From an uncultured Clostridia bacterium (GTDB lineage: Bacteria; Bacillota; Clostridia; Oscillospirales; Acutalibacteraceae): 64,000 bases of DNA. The stretch's first letter is position 1, and every line of letters starts with the position of its first letter. Positions 1 to 8,212 of this stretch are shown here, piece by piece. A program made the translations under genes and the position numbers. The DNA lies in NCBI GenBank assembly GCA_947369085.1, contig CANBJR010000005.1, forward strand, positions 22,936 to 86,935, given 5' to 3'. Below the pieces are notes generated by a model. The model did not search any database. It was given only the letters and a program-made list of their open reading frames with translations, and was not told the DNA's origin.

Positions 1-34
1 TTACTATGAATCTGTTCCGTAAATCAAGCCTTAT

Positions 35-514
35 TTAAGTAATAGACTTAATAAGTCCGCCTTTTTTGATTATATTCTGAATAAACTCGGGGAACGGCTC
101 TGCCTGATAGGTTTTGCCTGTTGTTTCGTCCGTGATAACGCCCGTATCGAAGTTTACTGAAACCGTGTCGCCCGACTTTATTTCCTTAGCCGCTTCGTCA
201 CATTCAAGAATCGGAAGTCCGATGTTGATAGCGTTGCGGTAGAAAATTCTTGCAAATGTTGAGGCGATTACGCAGGAAATTCCGCTTGCCTTAATTGCAA
301 TCGGAGCATGCTCACGCGATGAACCACAGCCAAAGTTCTTTTCGGCAACCATAATATCGCCCTGTTTTACGTTGTTTACAAAATCCTTGTCAATGTCCTC
401 CATGCAGTGAGCGGCAAGCTCCTTGTGTGAGGCAGTGTTAAGATAACGAGCAGGAATAATTACGTCGGTATCTACGTTGTCGCCAAATTTATGTACAGTA
501 CCTTTTGCGTTCAT
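35..514 (-). CDS. leuD: 3-isopropylmalate dehydratase small subunit
   Basis: Small swivelling subunit of isopropylmalate isomerase, which interconverts 2- and 3-isopropylmalate in leucine synthesis. The protein is about 159 residues and carries the LeuD/aconitase-swivel hallmarks: the N-terminal '[16 protein letters not shown]' stretch and '[12 protein letters not shown]', the substrate-specificity and active-site Ser-Arg region. I place the start at the ATG at 514, because AGGTG lies six bases upstream; a GTG three codons earlier (523) would overlap that ribosome site. It follows leuC by about 20 bp on the same strand, so the two subunits are surely co-transcribed. The short form of both subunits is the archaeal/clostridial two-subunit type. 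A homoaconitase or citraconate-type specificity cannot be excluded from sequence alone. Confidence 0.95.
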   Translation of the reverse strand: MNAKGTVHKFGDNVDTDVIIPARYLNTASHKELAAHCMEDIDKDFVNNVKQGDIMVAEKNFGCGSSREHAPIAIKASGISCVIASTFARIFYRNAINIGLPILECDEAAKEIKSGDTVSVNFDTGVITDETTGKTYQAEPFPEFIQNIIKKGGLIKSIT

Positions 515-533
515 AATTAGCACCTTACCTTTC

Positions 534-1802
534 TTAATTGAGCTTTTCGGGGTCTGTTATGTAGCCTGTTACCGCACTTGCAGCCGCAACGGCGGGGCTT
601 GCAAGGTAAATCTCACTGTCAACGTGGCCCATTCTGCCTACAAAATTGCGGTTTGTGGTTGAAATTGCCTTTTCTCCTGCGGCAAGAATACCCATATGAC
701 CGCCAAGGCAAGGTCCGCAGGTTGGAGTTGAAACAACTGCGCCTGCCTCTACGAATATATCAAAAAGTCCTTCGTGCATAGCCTCAAGCCAGATTTTCTG
801 AGTTCCGGGGAGGATTATACATCTTACGTTGTCGGCAATTTTTTTGCCCTTTAAAATATTTGCAGCCGCACGCAAATCGGAGATTCTGCCGTTTGTGCAC
901 GAGCCGATTACGCACTGGTCAATCTTAACTTCTTTTTCGCCGATTTCATCAACGGTTCTTGTGTTTTCGGGAAGATGGGGGAATGCAACAGTAGGTCTGA
1001 GCTTACTCAAATCAATTGTATATTCCTCGTCATAAACTGCGTCCTCGTCGGCTGTGTATTCAACGGGAGTTCCCTGATACCTGCCGTTGCAGTATTCACG
1101 AGTTATATCGTCAACAGGGAAGATACCGTTCTTTGCGCCTGCTTCAATAGCCATATTTGCAATACAAAGGCGGTCGTCAATATTAAGGTGCTTAATACCT
1201 TCGCCTGTAAATTCCATTGATTTGTAGAGCGCACCGTCAACGCCGATTTCGCCGATAATGTGAAGAATTACGTCTTTGCCGCTTACACAGCCCTGCGGTT
1301 TGCCGATAAGGTTGAACTTTATAGCGGAGGGAACCTTAAACCAAGCCTTACCGCTTATCATTCCGGCAGCCATATCCGTTGAGCCTACGCCTGTTGAAAA
1401 TGCGCCGAGTGCGCCGTATGTACAGGTGTGCGAGTCTGCGCCAATGCAAAGACAGCCCGGACCGACAAGCCCCATTTCGGGGAGCAGGGCGTGTTCAATA
1501 CCCATCTGACCGACGTCCTTGTAGTTTTTGATGTCGTATTTGTGAGCAAATTCTCTGGTTTGCTTAACCTGAGTGGCAGCTTTAATATCCTTGTTAGGAG
1601 TAAAGTGGTCCATAATCATTGCTATTTTTGTGTTGTCAAATACAGCAGTTGCACCGTTTTCTTCAAATACGTTGATTGCAACGGGAGAAGTTACGTCGTT
1701 GCCGAGTACCATATCCAGCTTTGCTTCAATAAGCTGACCTGCCTTAACCTCGTCAAGTCCTGCATGAGCGGCGAGAATTTTCTGCGACATAGTCATACCC
1801 AT
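534..1802 (-). CDS. leuC: 3-isopropylmalate dehydratase large subunit
   Basis: Large, [4Fe-4S]-binding catalytic subunit of isopropylmalate isomerase. About 422 residues, the shorter archaeal/clostridial LeuC type. The cluster-ligand motifs are visible: '[13 protein letters not shown]' near residue 125, 'IGSCTNGR' near 300 and '[12 protein letters not shown]' near 360. The start is set at ATG 1802 because AAGGAGTG sits directly upstream and overlaps an alternative GTG at 1811. It is first in a minus-strand operon with leuD; further leu genes may lie beyond the left edge. A 20-bp near-perfect palindrome (1867-1886) lies in its promoter region. Confidence 0.95.
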   Translation of the reverse strand: MGMTMSQKILAAHAGLDEVKAGQLIEAKLDMVLGNDVTSPVAINVFEENGATAVFDNTKIAMIMDHFTPNKDIKAATQVKQTREFAHKYDIKNYKDVGQMGIEHALLPEMGLVGPGCLCIGADSHTCTYGALGAFSTGVGSTDMAAGMISGKAWFKVPSAIKFNLIGKPQGCVSGKDVILHIIGEIGVDGALYKSMEFTGEGIKHLNIDDRLCIANMAIEAGAKNGIFPVDDITREYCNGRYQGTPVEYTADEDAVYDEEYTIDLSKLRPTVAFPHLPENTRTVDEIGEKEVKIDQCVIGSCTNGRISDLRAAANILKGKKIADNVRCIILPGTQKIWLEAMHEGLFDIFVEAGAVVSTPTCGPCLGGHMGILAAGEKAISTTNRNFVGRMGHVDSEIYLASPAVAAASAVTGYITDPEKLN

Positions 1803-1866
1803 AATTATCACTCCTTGAGTCTGTTTATTTACTTTAAATACATTATTACATATAGAAAAAGAAAAG

Positions 1867-1886
1867 ATTGTAAACTACTTTACAAT
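1867..1886. promoter_or_regulatory. Palindromic operator candidate upstream of leuC
   Basis: The sequence reads ATTGTAAACTACTTTACAAT, two 9-base arms that match apart from the central G/C positions. It lies about 65 bp upstream of the leuC start in the 130-bp gap between leuC and the MATE gene. The 7-4-7 layout TTGTAAA-N4-TTTACAA resembles Rex-type boxes (TTGTTAA-N4-TTAACAA) but with a substitution in each arm, so the regulator is uncertain. Confidence 0.45.
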
Positions 1887-1931
1887 TATAAAAATTTGAC
1901 GAGTATCTCGGCTTGTAAGTCAGAAGTAAAA

Positions 1932-3305
1932 TCAGCCTGTGCTGACAACGCTTTTTCCTCTCCAGCTTCCTTTTATCCATCTGATGAAAACAACAATTCC
2001 TCTTAAAATTTCGTCAGCCGCCATACCTATCCATACGCCTGCAAGTCCCATTCCGAGCACAACTCCGAGAACGTATGCAATCAATACGCTCAGTCCCCAC
2101 ATTGAAAAGATTGCGAGCACAGTCGGGAATTTTACATCTCCTGCCGCTTTCATACTGTTGATAATAACGATATTTGTCGTGCGTCCGAATTCAAGAAAAA
2201 CAGCAATGAACATAACCGTTGCGCCAAGCTGTGCAACCTTCGGGTCTTTTGAAAACATTAAAAAAGTAATCGGAGAGGCAAGCCAGTTGAGTACGGCTAT
2301 AGAAATTGAAACAAGCAGTCCGAATCGAAGCGTTTTGAGTACCCGCTTGTAGGCAAAGTTGTAGTTTCCTGCGCCAACGCTGTGCCCGACAATGATCTGC
2401 GTTGCAATAGCGGCAGAAAATGCAATCATATAAGTCAACATTGAGAGCATATTCGCATATATTTTAGTATTTATTGCGACAATGCCCATCGTGTTTACCA
2501 TGGCGGTAATAACAAGCTGTGAAAAGTTGTATGAAATATTCTCGCCTGCCGTGGGAATGCCGAGCTTTAAAAGCTCTTTCAATATTTTTGACGGAAACGG
2601 CTTTAAGTATTTTATTCCTATCCTGCCGCCTATAACAACGTAAAAGTAAATTATTGCGGCGACAACAGCTAAAATTCTGCTGACAGTGGTTGAAATCGCA
2701 ACGCCCGAAGCACCGAGCCCCAAACTTTGCAGAGGTCCGTAAAGAAAAAGGAAGTTGCCGAGAATATTAATAATGTTCATACCGAAGGATATTACCATTC
2801 CGAAAACAGTTTTGCCGTGACTGCTGAAAATCTGGCTGAACGCATTGATAAGCGCCTGAGTAAATATAGTGCCGCCGACTATTTTCATATACATATCGGC
2901 GTCGCTCATCATTTCACCCGGCACCTGCATAACCGAAAGAAGAGGATAGCTGAACAGGAAAATAACAAGGCTTATTACTCCGCTTAGCACAAGATTAAAT
3001 CCCATAGCCACGGTGTATATGCGGTTCATTTCCCCTTTTTTGTCTGCGCCGAGGTACTGGCTTACCATAATTCCCGTTGCGCTTGAAATTATGGTGAAAG
3101 CAAGTGCAAGAAAGCCCAAAATTGAGTTTGCGTTGCCGATTGCTCCGACAGCCGTTTCGCTGTAGTTTGACAGCATAATGGTGTCGGCATAGCCGAGTGC
3201 AATGCCCAGAAGCGACTGAAAGAATATAGGCCACGCAAGGCTTATTACACTGCGCTGAACAATAGGAATTTTATTTTTTTCTTTTTTATTTGCAAGCGCC
3301 GCCAT
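1932..3305 (-). CDS. MATE family efflux transporter
   Basis: Multidrug and toxic compound extrusion transporter, a cation-coupled antiporter in the cytoplasmic membrane. At 457 residues it has the usual MATE length and about twelve hydrophobic segments in two related halves. The N-terminal 'SLAWPIFFQSLLGIALGYADTIML' region (read as two parts: SLAWPIFF and GYADTIML) is typical of NorM/DinF-like MATE proteins. AAGGAGG lies a few bases before ATG 3305. It ends 130 bp before leuC on the same strand, but the gap contains leuC's own regulatory palindrome, so it is probably a separate unit. The substrate cannot be predicted. Confidence 0.9.
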   Translation of the reverse strand: MAALANKKEKNKIPIVQRSVISLAWPIFFQSLLGIALGYADTIMLSNYSETAVGAIGNANSILGFLALAFTIISSATGIMVSQYLGADKKGEMNRIYTVAMGFNLVLSGVISLVIFLFSYPLLSVMQVPGEMMSDADMYMKIVGGTIFTQALINAFSQIFSSHGKTVFGMVISFGMNIINILGNFLFLYGPLQSLGLGASGVAISTTVSRILAVVAAIIYFYVVIGGRIGIKYLKPFPSKILKELLKLGIPTAGENISYNFSQLVITAMVNTMGIVAINTKIYANMLSMLTYMIAFSAAIATQIIVGHSVGAGNYNFAYKRVLKTLRFGLLVSISIAVLNWLASPITFLMFSKDPKVAQLGATVMFIAVFLEFGRTTNIVIINSMKAAGDVKFPTVLAIFSMWGLSVLIAYVLGVVLGMGLAGVWIGMAADEILRGIVVFIRWIKGSWRGKSVVSTG

Positions 3306-3439
3306 TTATTTTCCTCCTTATTGTTAAAAGTATAGCAAAAGGCTTGTAGCCCTTATTTTAACCGAAATATCTGTTGACCTTGTATGATTTGCAATGTATA
3401 ATGTGAAATATATTATTGAATACTGAAAGGAAATTGTTT

Positions 3440-4033
3440 ATGAATATATGTGTATTTGGTTCGTCAAGCGACCTTATTGACAAAGAATACCTTGATTCCG
3501 CCGAAAAGCTCGGTGCTGAGCTTGTAAAAAAAGGCCACGCAGTCGTATTCGGCGCAGGCAAATACGGCGTTATGGGAGCAGTTGCAAGAGGTGCGTCTGC
3601 CGAAAACGGTACGATTGTAGGTGTAAGCCCGAAGTTTTTTACCGAAATGGACGTACTCTTTGACGGTTGCACGGAGCTTATTTTTACCGAAACAATGCGT
3701 GAACGCAAGGGCGTGATGGAAGACAGAGCCGATGCCTTTATAATTTGCGCAGGCGGAATGGGAACTTTTGAGGAGTTTTTCGAGGTGCTAACCCTCAAAC
3801 AGCTTCGCCGTCACGAAAAGCCCATTATTATATATAATGTAAAAGGATATTACAACCATATGATTGCAATGATGGACAATGCAGTTGAAAATCGGTTTAT
3901 GACAGACGACTGCAAACGCCTCTATTCCGTAGCTGATACGCAAAAAGAGGTTTTTGACCAGCTTGAAAACTATGTTCCTTTTTCATATAATAAGTATAAC
4001 TTCGTTTATGAGGGGGATAAGAGCAATGGCTGA
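3440..4033 (+). CDS. TIGR00730/LOG family Rossmann-fold protein
   Basis: Member of the LOG (lysine decarboxylase-like) family; characterised relatives are nucleoside 5'-monophosphate phosphoribohydrolases (cytokinin-activating type). The family signature PGGxGTxxE appears as 'CAGGMGTFEE', where the usual Pro is Ala, and 'ETMRERK' just before it supplies the conserved Arg/Glu. Length is 197 residues. I use ATG 3440, with GAAAGG nine bases upstream, rather than the TTG at 3416. Its last eight bases overlap the next gene, so the two are translationally coupled. Its physiological substrate in this organism is unknown. Confidence 0.85.
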   Translation: MNICVFGSSSDLIDKEYLDSAEKLGAELVKKGHAVVFGAGKYGVMGAVARGASAENGTIVGVSPKFFTEMDVLFDGCTELIFTETMRERKGVMEDRADAFIICAGGMGTFEEFFEVLTLKQLRRHEKPIIIYNVKGYYNHMIAMMDNAVENRFMTDDCKRLYSVADTQKEVFDQLENYVPFSYNKYNFVYEGDKSNG

Positions 4034-4199
4034 CCGCTGTGAAATGTGCGCTCATTATGTAGTTGACGAGGAGTTCGGTGATTATTGCAGTATTAATCTC
4101 GACGAGGACGAAATGGAGCGTTTTCTTACGCAAGACGTTACTCAATGTCACTACTTTCAGCTTTATGACGAATACAAAATTGTAAATAAGCAGATTTAA
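4026..4199 (+). CDS. Small cysteine-rich protein, DUF6472-like
   Basis: A 57-residue protein with an N-terminal Cys-x2-Cys (residues 5 and 8), a third Cys near residue 21 and a fourth near 41 ('QCHYFQLYDEYKIV'). From memory it fits the short clostridial DUF6472 family, whose function is unknown; four cysteines suggest a small zinc or iron site. The ATG at 4026 overlaps the end of the LOG-family gene in another frame and follows GGGGG(AT)AAGAG-type sequence. It is the last gene before a strong terminator. The longer reading from 3954 lacks support, because it lies inside the upstream gene. Confidence 0.75.
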   Translation: MADRCEMCAHYVVDEEFGDYCSINLDEDEMERFLTQDVTQCHYFQLYDEYKIVNKQI

Positions 4200-4216
4200 A
4201 ATTTAGAAATCCATTC

Positions 4217-4246
4217 GGGGCACGATTTTTTCGTGTCCCTTTTTTA
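4217..4246 (+). terminator. Rho-independent terminator
   Basis: GGGGCACGA, a T5 loop and TCGTGTCCC form a 9-bp stem with one G-U pair, followed by a T run. It closes the LOG/DUF6472-like unit and insulates it from the SipW-type cluster. Confidence 0.85.
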
Positions 4247-4572
4247 ATAATAAAAAAAAGTAACCCGGATAATATGCTGCTTAATTTCTATTATATATAT
4301 CATTTAGCTGTATTCAAGGTAGAATTTTAATAATGTATGGCAGTATTTATTCTTTTTGTATAAAAAACAGCAATGTTACAAACTGCAATGTATTTTTTAC
4401 AAAATAGTAATTTGTTCTATTAACTTGCACAAATAAAACTAAAAAAGCTTGTACGAATATACAAAATTAGAAAAACTTGTTATAAAATTATTGCTTTTTG
4501 GACGAATTTGGTATAAACTTGTTTTATGAGATGTTTGTAATTATGTAAAATTTTATTAGGGAGTTGTTCACA
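4247..4572 (+). promoter_or_regulatory. AT-rich promoter region of the SipW-type cluster
   Basis: This gap of about 325 bp holds no open frame that I can support. It is very AT-rich, with runs of T and A. A possible promoter near 4491-4520 (TTGCTT ... GGTATAAAC) would start a leader of about 50 bases before the first gene. The spacing is short, so the exact promoter is uncertain. Confidence 0.35.
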
Positions 4573-5385
4573 ATGGGCTTTTTCAACAAGATAGTTGATA
4601 ATATGGTCAGCGAAAAAGTGCCCCGTAAAAGGCGCAAAAGGCTGATAGTGGTTATAGCCCTTATTACTCTTATTTCAATGACTACTGCAACAGTTGCTTG
4701 GTTTACGGTAAATACTTTTGCAGGCGTTGATAATCTTGATATTAAAATCAGCATGAGCGCACAGCTTAAGGTTGGAATGGAAGATTACGGCACTGACCTT
4801 GAAAGATATACCAAGGTAATTACCAACGAAATGGTTGACAGCTATCTTCGTGACCACGGCACAAATCTTGAAGAAACTGTGCTTGACCCGGTTACAACTT
4901 CTGATGGCACTCGCTTTACAAATCAGCGCGGCACGGTAAGAGAAGCAAACAACCGCTCATATCTTGAATTTGAGTGCTACTTTATCGCTACCGAGGATAT
5001 GTGGGTGCACCTCACAACCGAAAGTACCGAGCAGGGCGAGGATGACGGTACAAAGGTTACAACCACCTCAACTGGCGCAAAGGCTGACGTTGTAAATTGC
5101 GCAAGAGTTGATTTTTCAACAGAGAGAAACGGCACGGCAATTTATGAGCCGAACCGCTCGACTCCCGTTAACGGTCAGACAACGTTTGACCTCCCTTCGG
5201 GAACAATGCAGTACAGCGATAACACAAGACTGTTCCACCTTGAACAGCTTACTCCCACAAAAGCAACAATCCGAATTTGGATTGACGGCGAAGACCCGCA
5301 GTGTGATGATGATGTTCAGGATGCGCAGCTTAGCGTTCAACTCGGCTTTGTAGGCTGCGATGATAACAACGTTCCAATTTCTTAA
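4573..5385 (+). CDS. SipW-type signal peptide exported protein (paralog 1)
   Basis: A 270-residue secreted protein and first gene of the cluster. After a basic N-terminus ('PRKRRKR'), a hydrophobic segment (about 24-41) ends in 'TVAWFT' (42-45), the hallmark of SipW-dependent TasA/camelysin-like precursors. The mature part is predicted beta-rich. Near residue 235 it carries 'IWIDGEDPQC', a motif shared with four neighbours, and near residue 178 a 'NCARVDF' block also shared. ATG 4573 is chosen because AGGGAG lies nine bases upstream; TTG 4564 overlaps that site. It probably forms part of an extracellular fibre or matrix. I do not recognise it as a characterised TasA or TapA. Confidence 0.75.
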   Translation: MGFFNKIVDNMVSEKVPRKRRKRLIVVIALITLISMTTATVAWFTVNTFAGVDNLDIKISMSAQLKVGMEDYGTDLERYTKVITNEMVDSYLRDHGTNLEETVLDPVTTSDGTRFTNQRGTVREANNRSYLEFECYFIATEDMWVHLTTESTEQGEDDGTKVTTTSTGAKADVVNCARVDFSTERNGTAIYEPNRSTPVNGQTTFDLPSGTMQYSDNTRLFHLEQLTPTKATIRIWIDGEDPQCDDDVQDAQLSVQLGFVGCDDNNVPIS

Positions 5386-5487
5386 TCAATGCTGATTATC
5401 GGGTGACTTTATTGCCCGGCTATAGACCGAAATTTTCAGTCTTACTACTTTAACTATTGCAAAATAAAACCCGACGGAGTGATTAAT

Positions 5488-6294
5488 TTGTTCGGAAAAA
5501 AGAAATCTAAAATTGAACAGCCCATTACTCCGGAGGAGTTGAGCCGTCTTAATGACAAAAAGATTGCAGATGCCGAAATTGAGCATTTTCACGTTAAGAA
5601 TGACTCTATTGACATTGTCAAGTACAAAAAGCGCAGAAAAGTTTTGAGCATAATCCTTACGGTTTGCTTGATTATTCTCATAATTCTGTTCATTGTTTCA
5701 ATGCTTGTAACCCAGTGGGGCGACCTTATCATAAGTGTTGATTCTCCGGCGGTTAAAAAGGGTATTGTTCTCAGCGAGGATCCCGAGTTCAAAACTCAGA
5801 GTGCATCGCTTTCTGCTAAGCAGGCTGACGATGTAACAAATATTACATATTCATGGCTTCCCGTTGACCTTGACACAAGCAAAAACGGCGAGCATAACGG
5901 AGATAACTACGTTGCCTATACCTTCTATTGCAAGAACAATGGTCAGGTTACTCTTGACTATGACGCAGTTCTTGAGATTACCGGTGTTGCAAAGTCAGCC
6001 GACGAAGCAGCACGAGTTATGGTATATAAAAACGGCAAACCCGAGATTTACGGTAAGGGCAAGTTCCATGACCGTAACACAGCCGAAACAGATTGCACAA
6101 AATTTGTAACCGACACCGAGGTAATGAAAACTGCAACCGAAGATTTCAAAGTAGGCGACATTGACAAATATACAATCGTCATTTGGATTGAGGGTAATGA
6201 CCCTGAATGTATTGATGATATCCGCAACGGTCACATAAGAATGAGAATGCTGTTCAGCGTTCGTGATGATGAAACCACAGCACCGAATGACTAA
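5488..6294 (+). CDS. Membrane-anchored paralog 2 of the SipW-type cluster
   Basis: A 268-residue protein with about 50 charged cytoplasmic residues, one long hydrophobic segment (about 52-73) and an extracellular beta-rich domain. It lacks the AWF cleavage signature after the membrane segment ('VTQWGD' instead), so it may stay anchored rather than be released by SipW. Near residue 232 it has 'IWIEGNDPEC', the same motif as paralog 1, followed by 'DDIRNGHIRMRM', which also mirrors it. GGAG lies eight bases before the TTG at 5488; the GTG at 5479 would overlap that site. A role as fibre base or anchor is an inference from topology and position. Confidence 0.7.
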   Translation: MFGKKKSKIEQPITPEELSRLNDKKIADAEIEHFHVKNDSIDIVKYKKRRKVLSIILTVCLIILIILFIVSMLVTQWGDLIISVDSPAVKKGIVLSEDPEFKTQSASLSAKQADDVTNITYSWLPVDLDTSKNGEHNGDNYVAYTFYCKNNGQVTLDYDAVLEITGVAKSADEAARVMVYKNGKPEIYGKGKFHDRNTAETDCTKFVTDTEVMKTATEDFKVGDIDKYTIVIWIEGNDPECIDDIRNGHIRMRMLFSVRDDETTAPND

Positions 6295-6380
6295 CAATGT
6301 TTTAGATTACACAAATTGTTAATTGTAATTTGTTAATTGTATTGGTATTAAGTGCAAGCGCACTGATATAAAGAAAAACA

Positions 6381-6400
6381 TCCCTATGGTGTTTTAGGGA
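6381..6400 (+). promoter_or_regulatory. Hairpin in the leader of paralog 3
   Basis: TCCCTA and TAGGGA form a perfect 6-bp stem with an 8-base loop, followed by an A/T-rich tract and then the ribosome site AGGAGG of the next gene. It lies in the 136-bp gap before paralog 3 and could be a weak attenuator, processing site or mRNA-stabilising element. Confidence 0.4.
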
Positions 6401-6430
6401 CAAAAATTATTTTTTAGGAGGAATTTCTCA

Positions 6431-7201
6431 ATGAAAACAAATTCAAGAAAGAGATTATTAGTCTCTTCAGTAGCAATGCTCCTCGTAGCAATGCTCGCAC
6501 TCGGAACCGCAACTTATGCATGGTTCACATCTAACACAACTGCTACGGCAAATGGTCTTAATGTAAAAACATCAAAAACAAGTACACTCGAAATCAGTAA
6601 GAGTGATCACGAATGGGGTACAAGTGTAGATTACGCTCATACACAAAGCATGTATCCTGCTTCAACAGCTAACGGCACTGCTTTCTTTAAGACAGTTGCT
6701 GCTGCTAAAACTGCATTTGACAGAGATGAAACTCAGCCAATTGAGTCAGCTTCAGGCGGTACATATGTTTTTGCTGAGCAGCTCAATGTAAAGAACTCAG
6801 GTGAAGGTACTGTAAGTGACATTACAATTACAATCAACAACTTCACATGTAAATACGGCAGAATCGCTTTAGTTCCTGCTACTGAGGCAGGCGTAATTTC
6901 TTATCCTGAGGGTAAATCATTTGTTAATTATGTATATGATACAGACGGCGAAGCTTATGATGCATTAAATAACACAAGCGGTACTACAACAGAAATTACT
7001 CCTGATAATTCAATGGTAATTGATGTTCCTGATCTTGGCACAAATGAAGCTGCTTACTACAACCTTTATGTATGGTTTGAAGGACAGGATACATGGTGTT
7101 TTGATACAAATGCCGGTCAGAATCTTGGCACAATGTCAGGTAATACAAGCAACTTCTCATTCACAGTTACAGGTACACCTGTAAGCACACCTGCAGCATA
7201 A
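6431..7201 (+). CDS. SipW-type exported protein (paralog 3), possible major subunit
   Basis: A 256-residue precursor with a compact camelysin-like signal: basic 'NSRKR', a hydrophobic stretch and 'TYAWFTSN' (AWF at 30-32), then a beta-rich mature domain of about 220 residues. A degenerate shared motif 'VWFEGQDTWC' lies near residue 214. It is preceded by TTTAGGAGGA, the strongest ribosome site of the cluster, and its codons are more uniform and T/A-ending (aca, gct, ctt) than its neighbours', as in highly expressed genes. It directly precedes the signal peptidase. A TasA/camelysin-like major subunit role is inferred from size, signal and position. Confidence 0.75.
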   Translation: MKTNSRKRLLVSSVAMLLVAMLALGTATYAWFTSNTTATANGLNVKTSKTSTLEISKSDHEWGTSVDYAHTQSMYPASTANGTAFFKTVAAAKTAFDRDETQPIESASGGTYVFAEQLNVKNSGEGTVSDITITINNFTCKYGRIALVPATEAGVISYPEGKSFVNYVYDTDGEAYDALNNTSGTTTEITPDNSMVIDVPDLGTNEAAYYNLYVWFEGQDTWCFDTNAGQNLGTMSGNTSNFSFTVTGTPVSTPAA

Positions 7202-7251
7202 TTTTTAAAGCAACAAAAACAGCAAAAATCTGAATTTATTGGAGTCCCCTT

Positions 7252-7989
7252 ATGAGCAAAGCGTTAAAAAGAATAATTAATATTGTAATTGACATTTTAG
7301 TCATATTTATTCTGATAGTGTCAGTATTTGTAGCCACACTGTCGTTGACCACAGAATCATCAGGGGTTCCCAATATTTTAGGCATAGTGCCCTTAAGTGT
7401 TCAGACTGCTTCAATGGAAGATACAATTAATCCCGGAGACTTAATCTTCTGCTCTGTTTCTGATGTAGATGACGAGTTTCAAAAGGACGATATTGTAACC
7501 TTTCCGATTATAGTAAACGGCGAGCAGGTTTTAAACACTCACCGTATTGTCGAGGTAGTAAAAGATAGCAATATCACATATTACAGAACACAGGGTGACA
7601 ACAAAAAAACTAATCCCGAGCCGGACAAGGAATTGCAGACTGCGTCCACAATAGTGGCAAAGTATAACAGCTTTAAAATCCCCGGCTTGGGTAACGTCTT
7701 AAGCTTTATCAGAACTCAGTTCGGATTTTTCCTTTGCATACTGCTTCCAATGATTCTTTTCTTTATCTATGAAGCTGTCAGGGTTGTAATGAACCTTCTG
7801 GCTTACAACAAAGAAAAGACGCTTGAAGAAGCAAAGAATGCTGTTAATAATTCTGAACTTACGGAAGAACAGAAGAAAAGGGCGATTGAAGAATATCTTG
7901 CTTCAGTCAATCAGCAAAGCAATAATGCGGAAAATGAGCCGAAAGTACAAACACCTACTGGTGGCGATAATTCCGATTCTGAGAATTAA
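7252..7989 (+). CDS. SipW-like signal peptidase I
   Basis: ER/SipW-type signal peptidase of 245 residues. The N-terminal membrane anchor (about 8-31) is followed by the catalytic serine in 'QTASMEDTINPGDLI' (Ser54) and by His97 in 'NTHRIV', replacing the lysine of the ordinary bacterial enzyme; 'QGDNKKTNPEPD' supplies the conserved Asp region. A second membrane segment (about 155-180) and a charged, Gln/Asn-rich tail follow. In Bacillus, SipW processes TasA and TapA, so this enzyme should cleave the AWF-type precursors around it. It starts 50 bp after paralog 3. No dedicated terminator lies between them. Confidence 0.9.
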   Translation: MSKALKRIINIVIDILVIFILIVSVFVATLSLTTESSGVPNILGIVPLSVQTASMEDTINPGDLIFCSVSDVDDEFQKDDIVTFPIIVNGEQVLNTHRIVEVVKDSNITYYRTQGDNKKTNPEPDKELQTASTIVAKYNSFKIPGLGNVLSFIRTQFGFFLCILLPMILFFIYEAVRVVMNLLAYNKEKTLEEAKNAVNNSELTEEQKKRAIEEYLASVNQQSNNAENEPKVQTPTGGDNSDSEN

Positions 7990-8050
7990 GGCTTACTATT
8001 TAATTAAAATTATTTGTCCCTATGCACATGGGTGCATTTAAGTAACGAAA

Positions 8051-8190
8051 ATATTTCTTTTCCGCCAAACGGCGGGAAAGAAATATGAAGTTGCATTTTA
8101 CTATAACATTTATCCAAATAAGTTTATTTGGAAAATTACAACACCGTGAGGAGATGTGTTTCTGTTTTGCAGAAATACATTGAGGTAGAT
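8051..8190 (+). promoter_or_regulatory. Structured RNA leader with three hairpins
   Basis: The 223-bp gap between the signal peptidase and the AAA+ gene contains three hairpins in a row. The first (8051-8086) is a 16-bp stem with one G-U pair and a 4-base loop. The second, near 8114-8131, pairs CCAAAT with ATTTGG. The third, near 8157-8181, pairs a GTTTCTG with CAGAAATAC-type arm. None is followed by a T run, so simple termination is unlikely; mRNA processing or expression tuning between operon halves is more plausible. Confidence 0.5.
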
Positions 8191-8212
8191 TTTTTTAAGG
8201 AGACGAAGTACC

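Noticed and set aside
5116..5340. Minus-strand frame over paralog 1
   Set aside because: Shadow of the plus-strand gene, without ribosome site or coding character.
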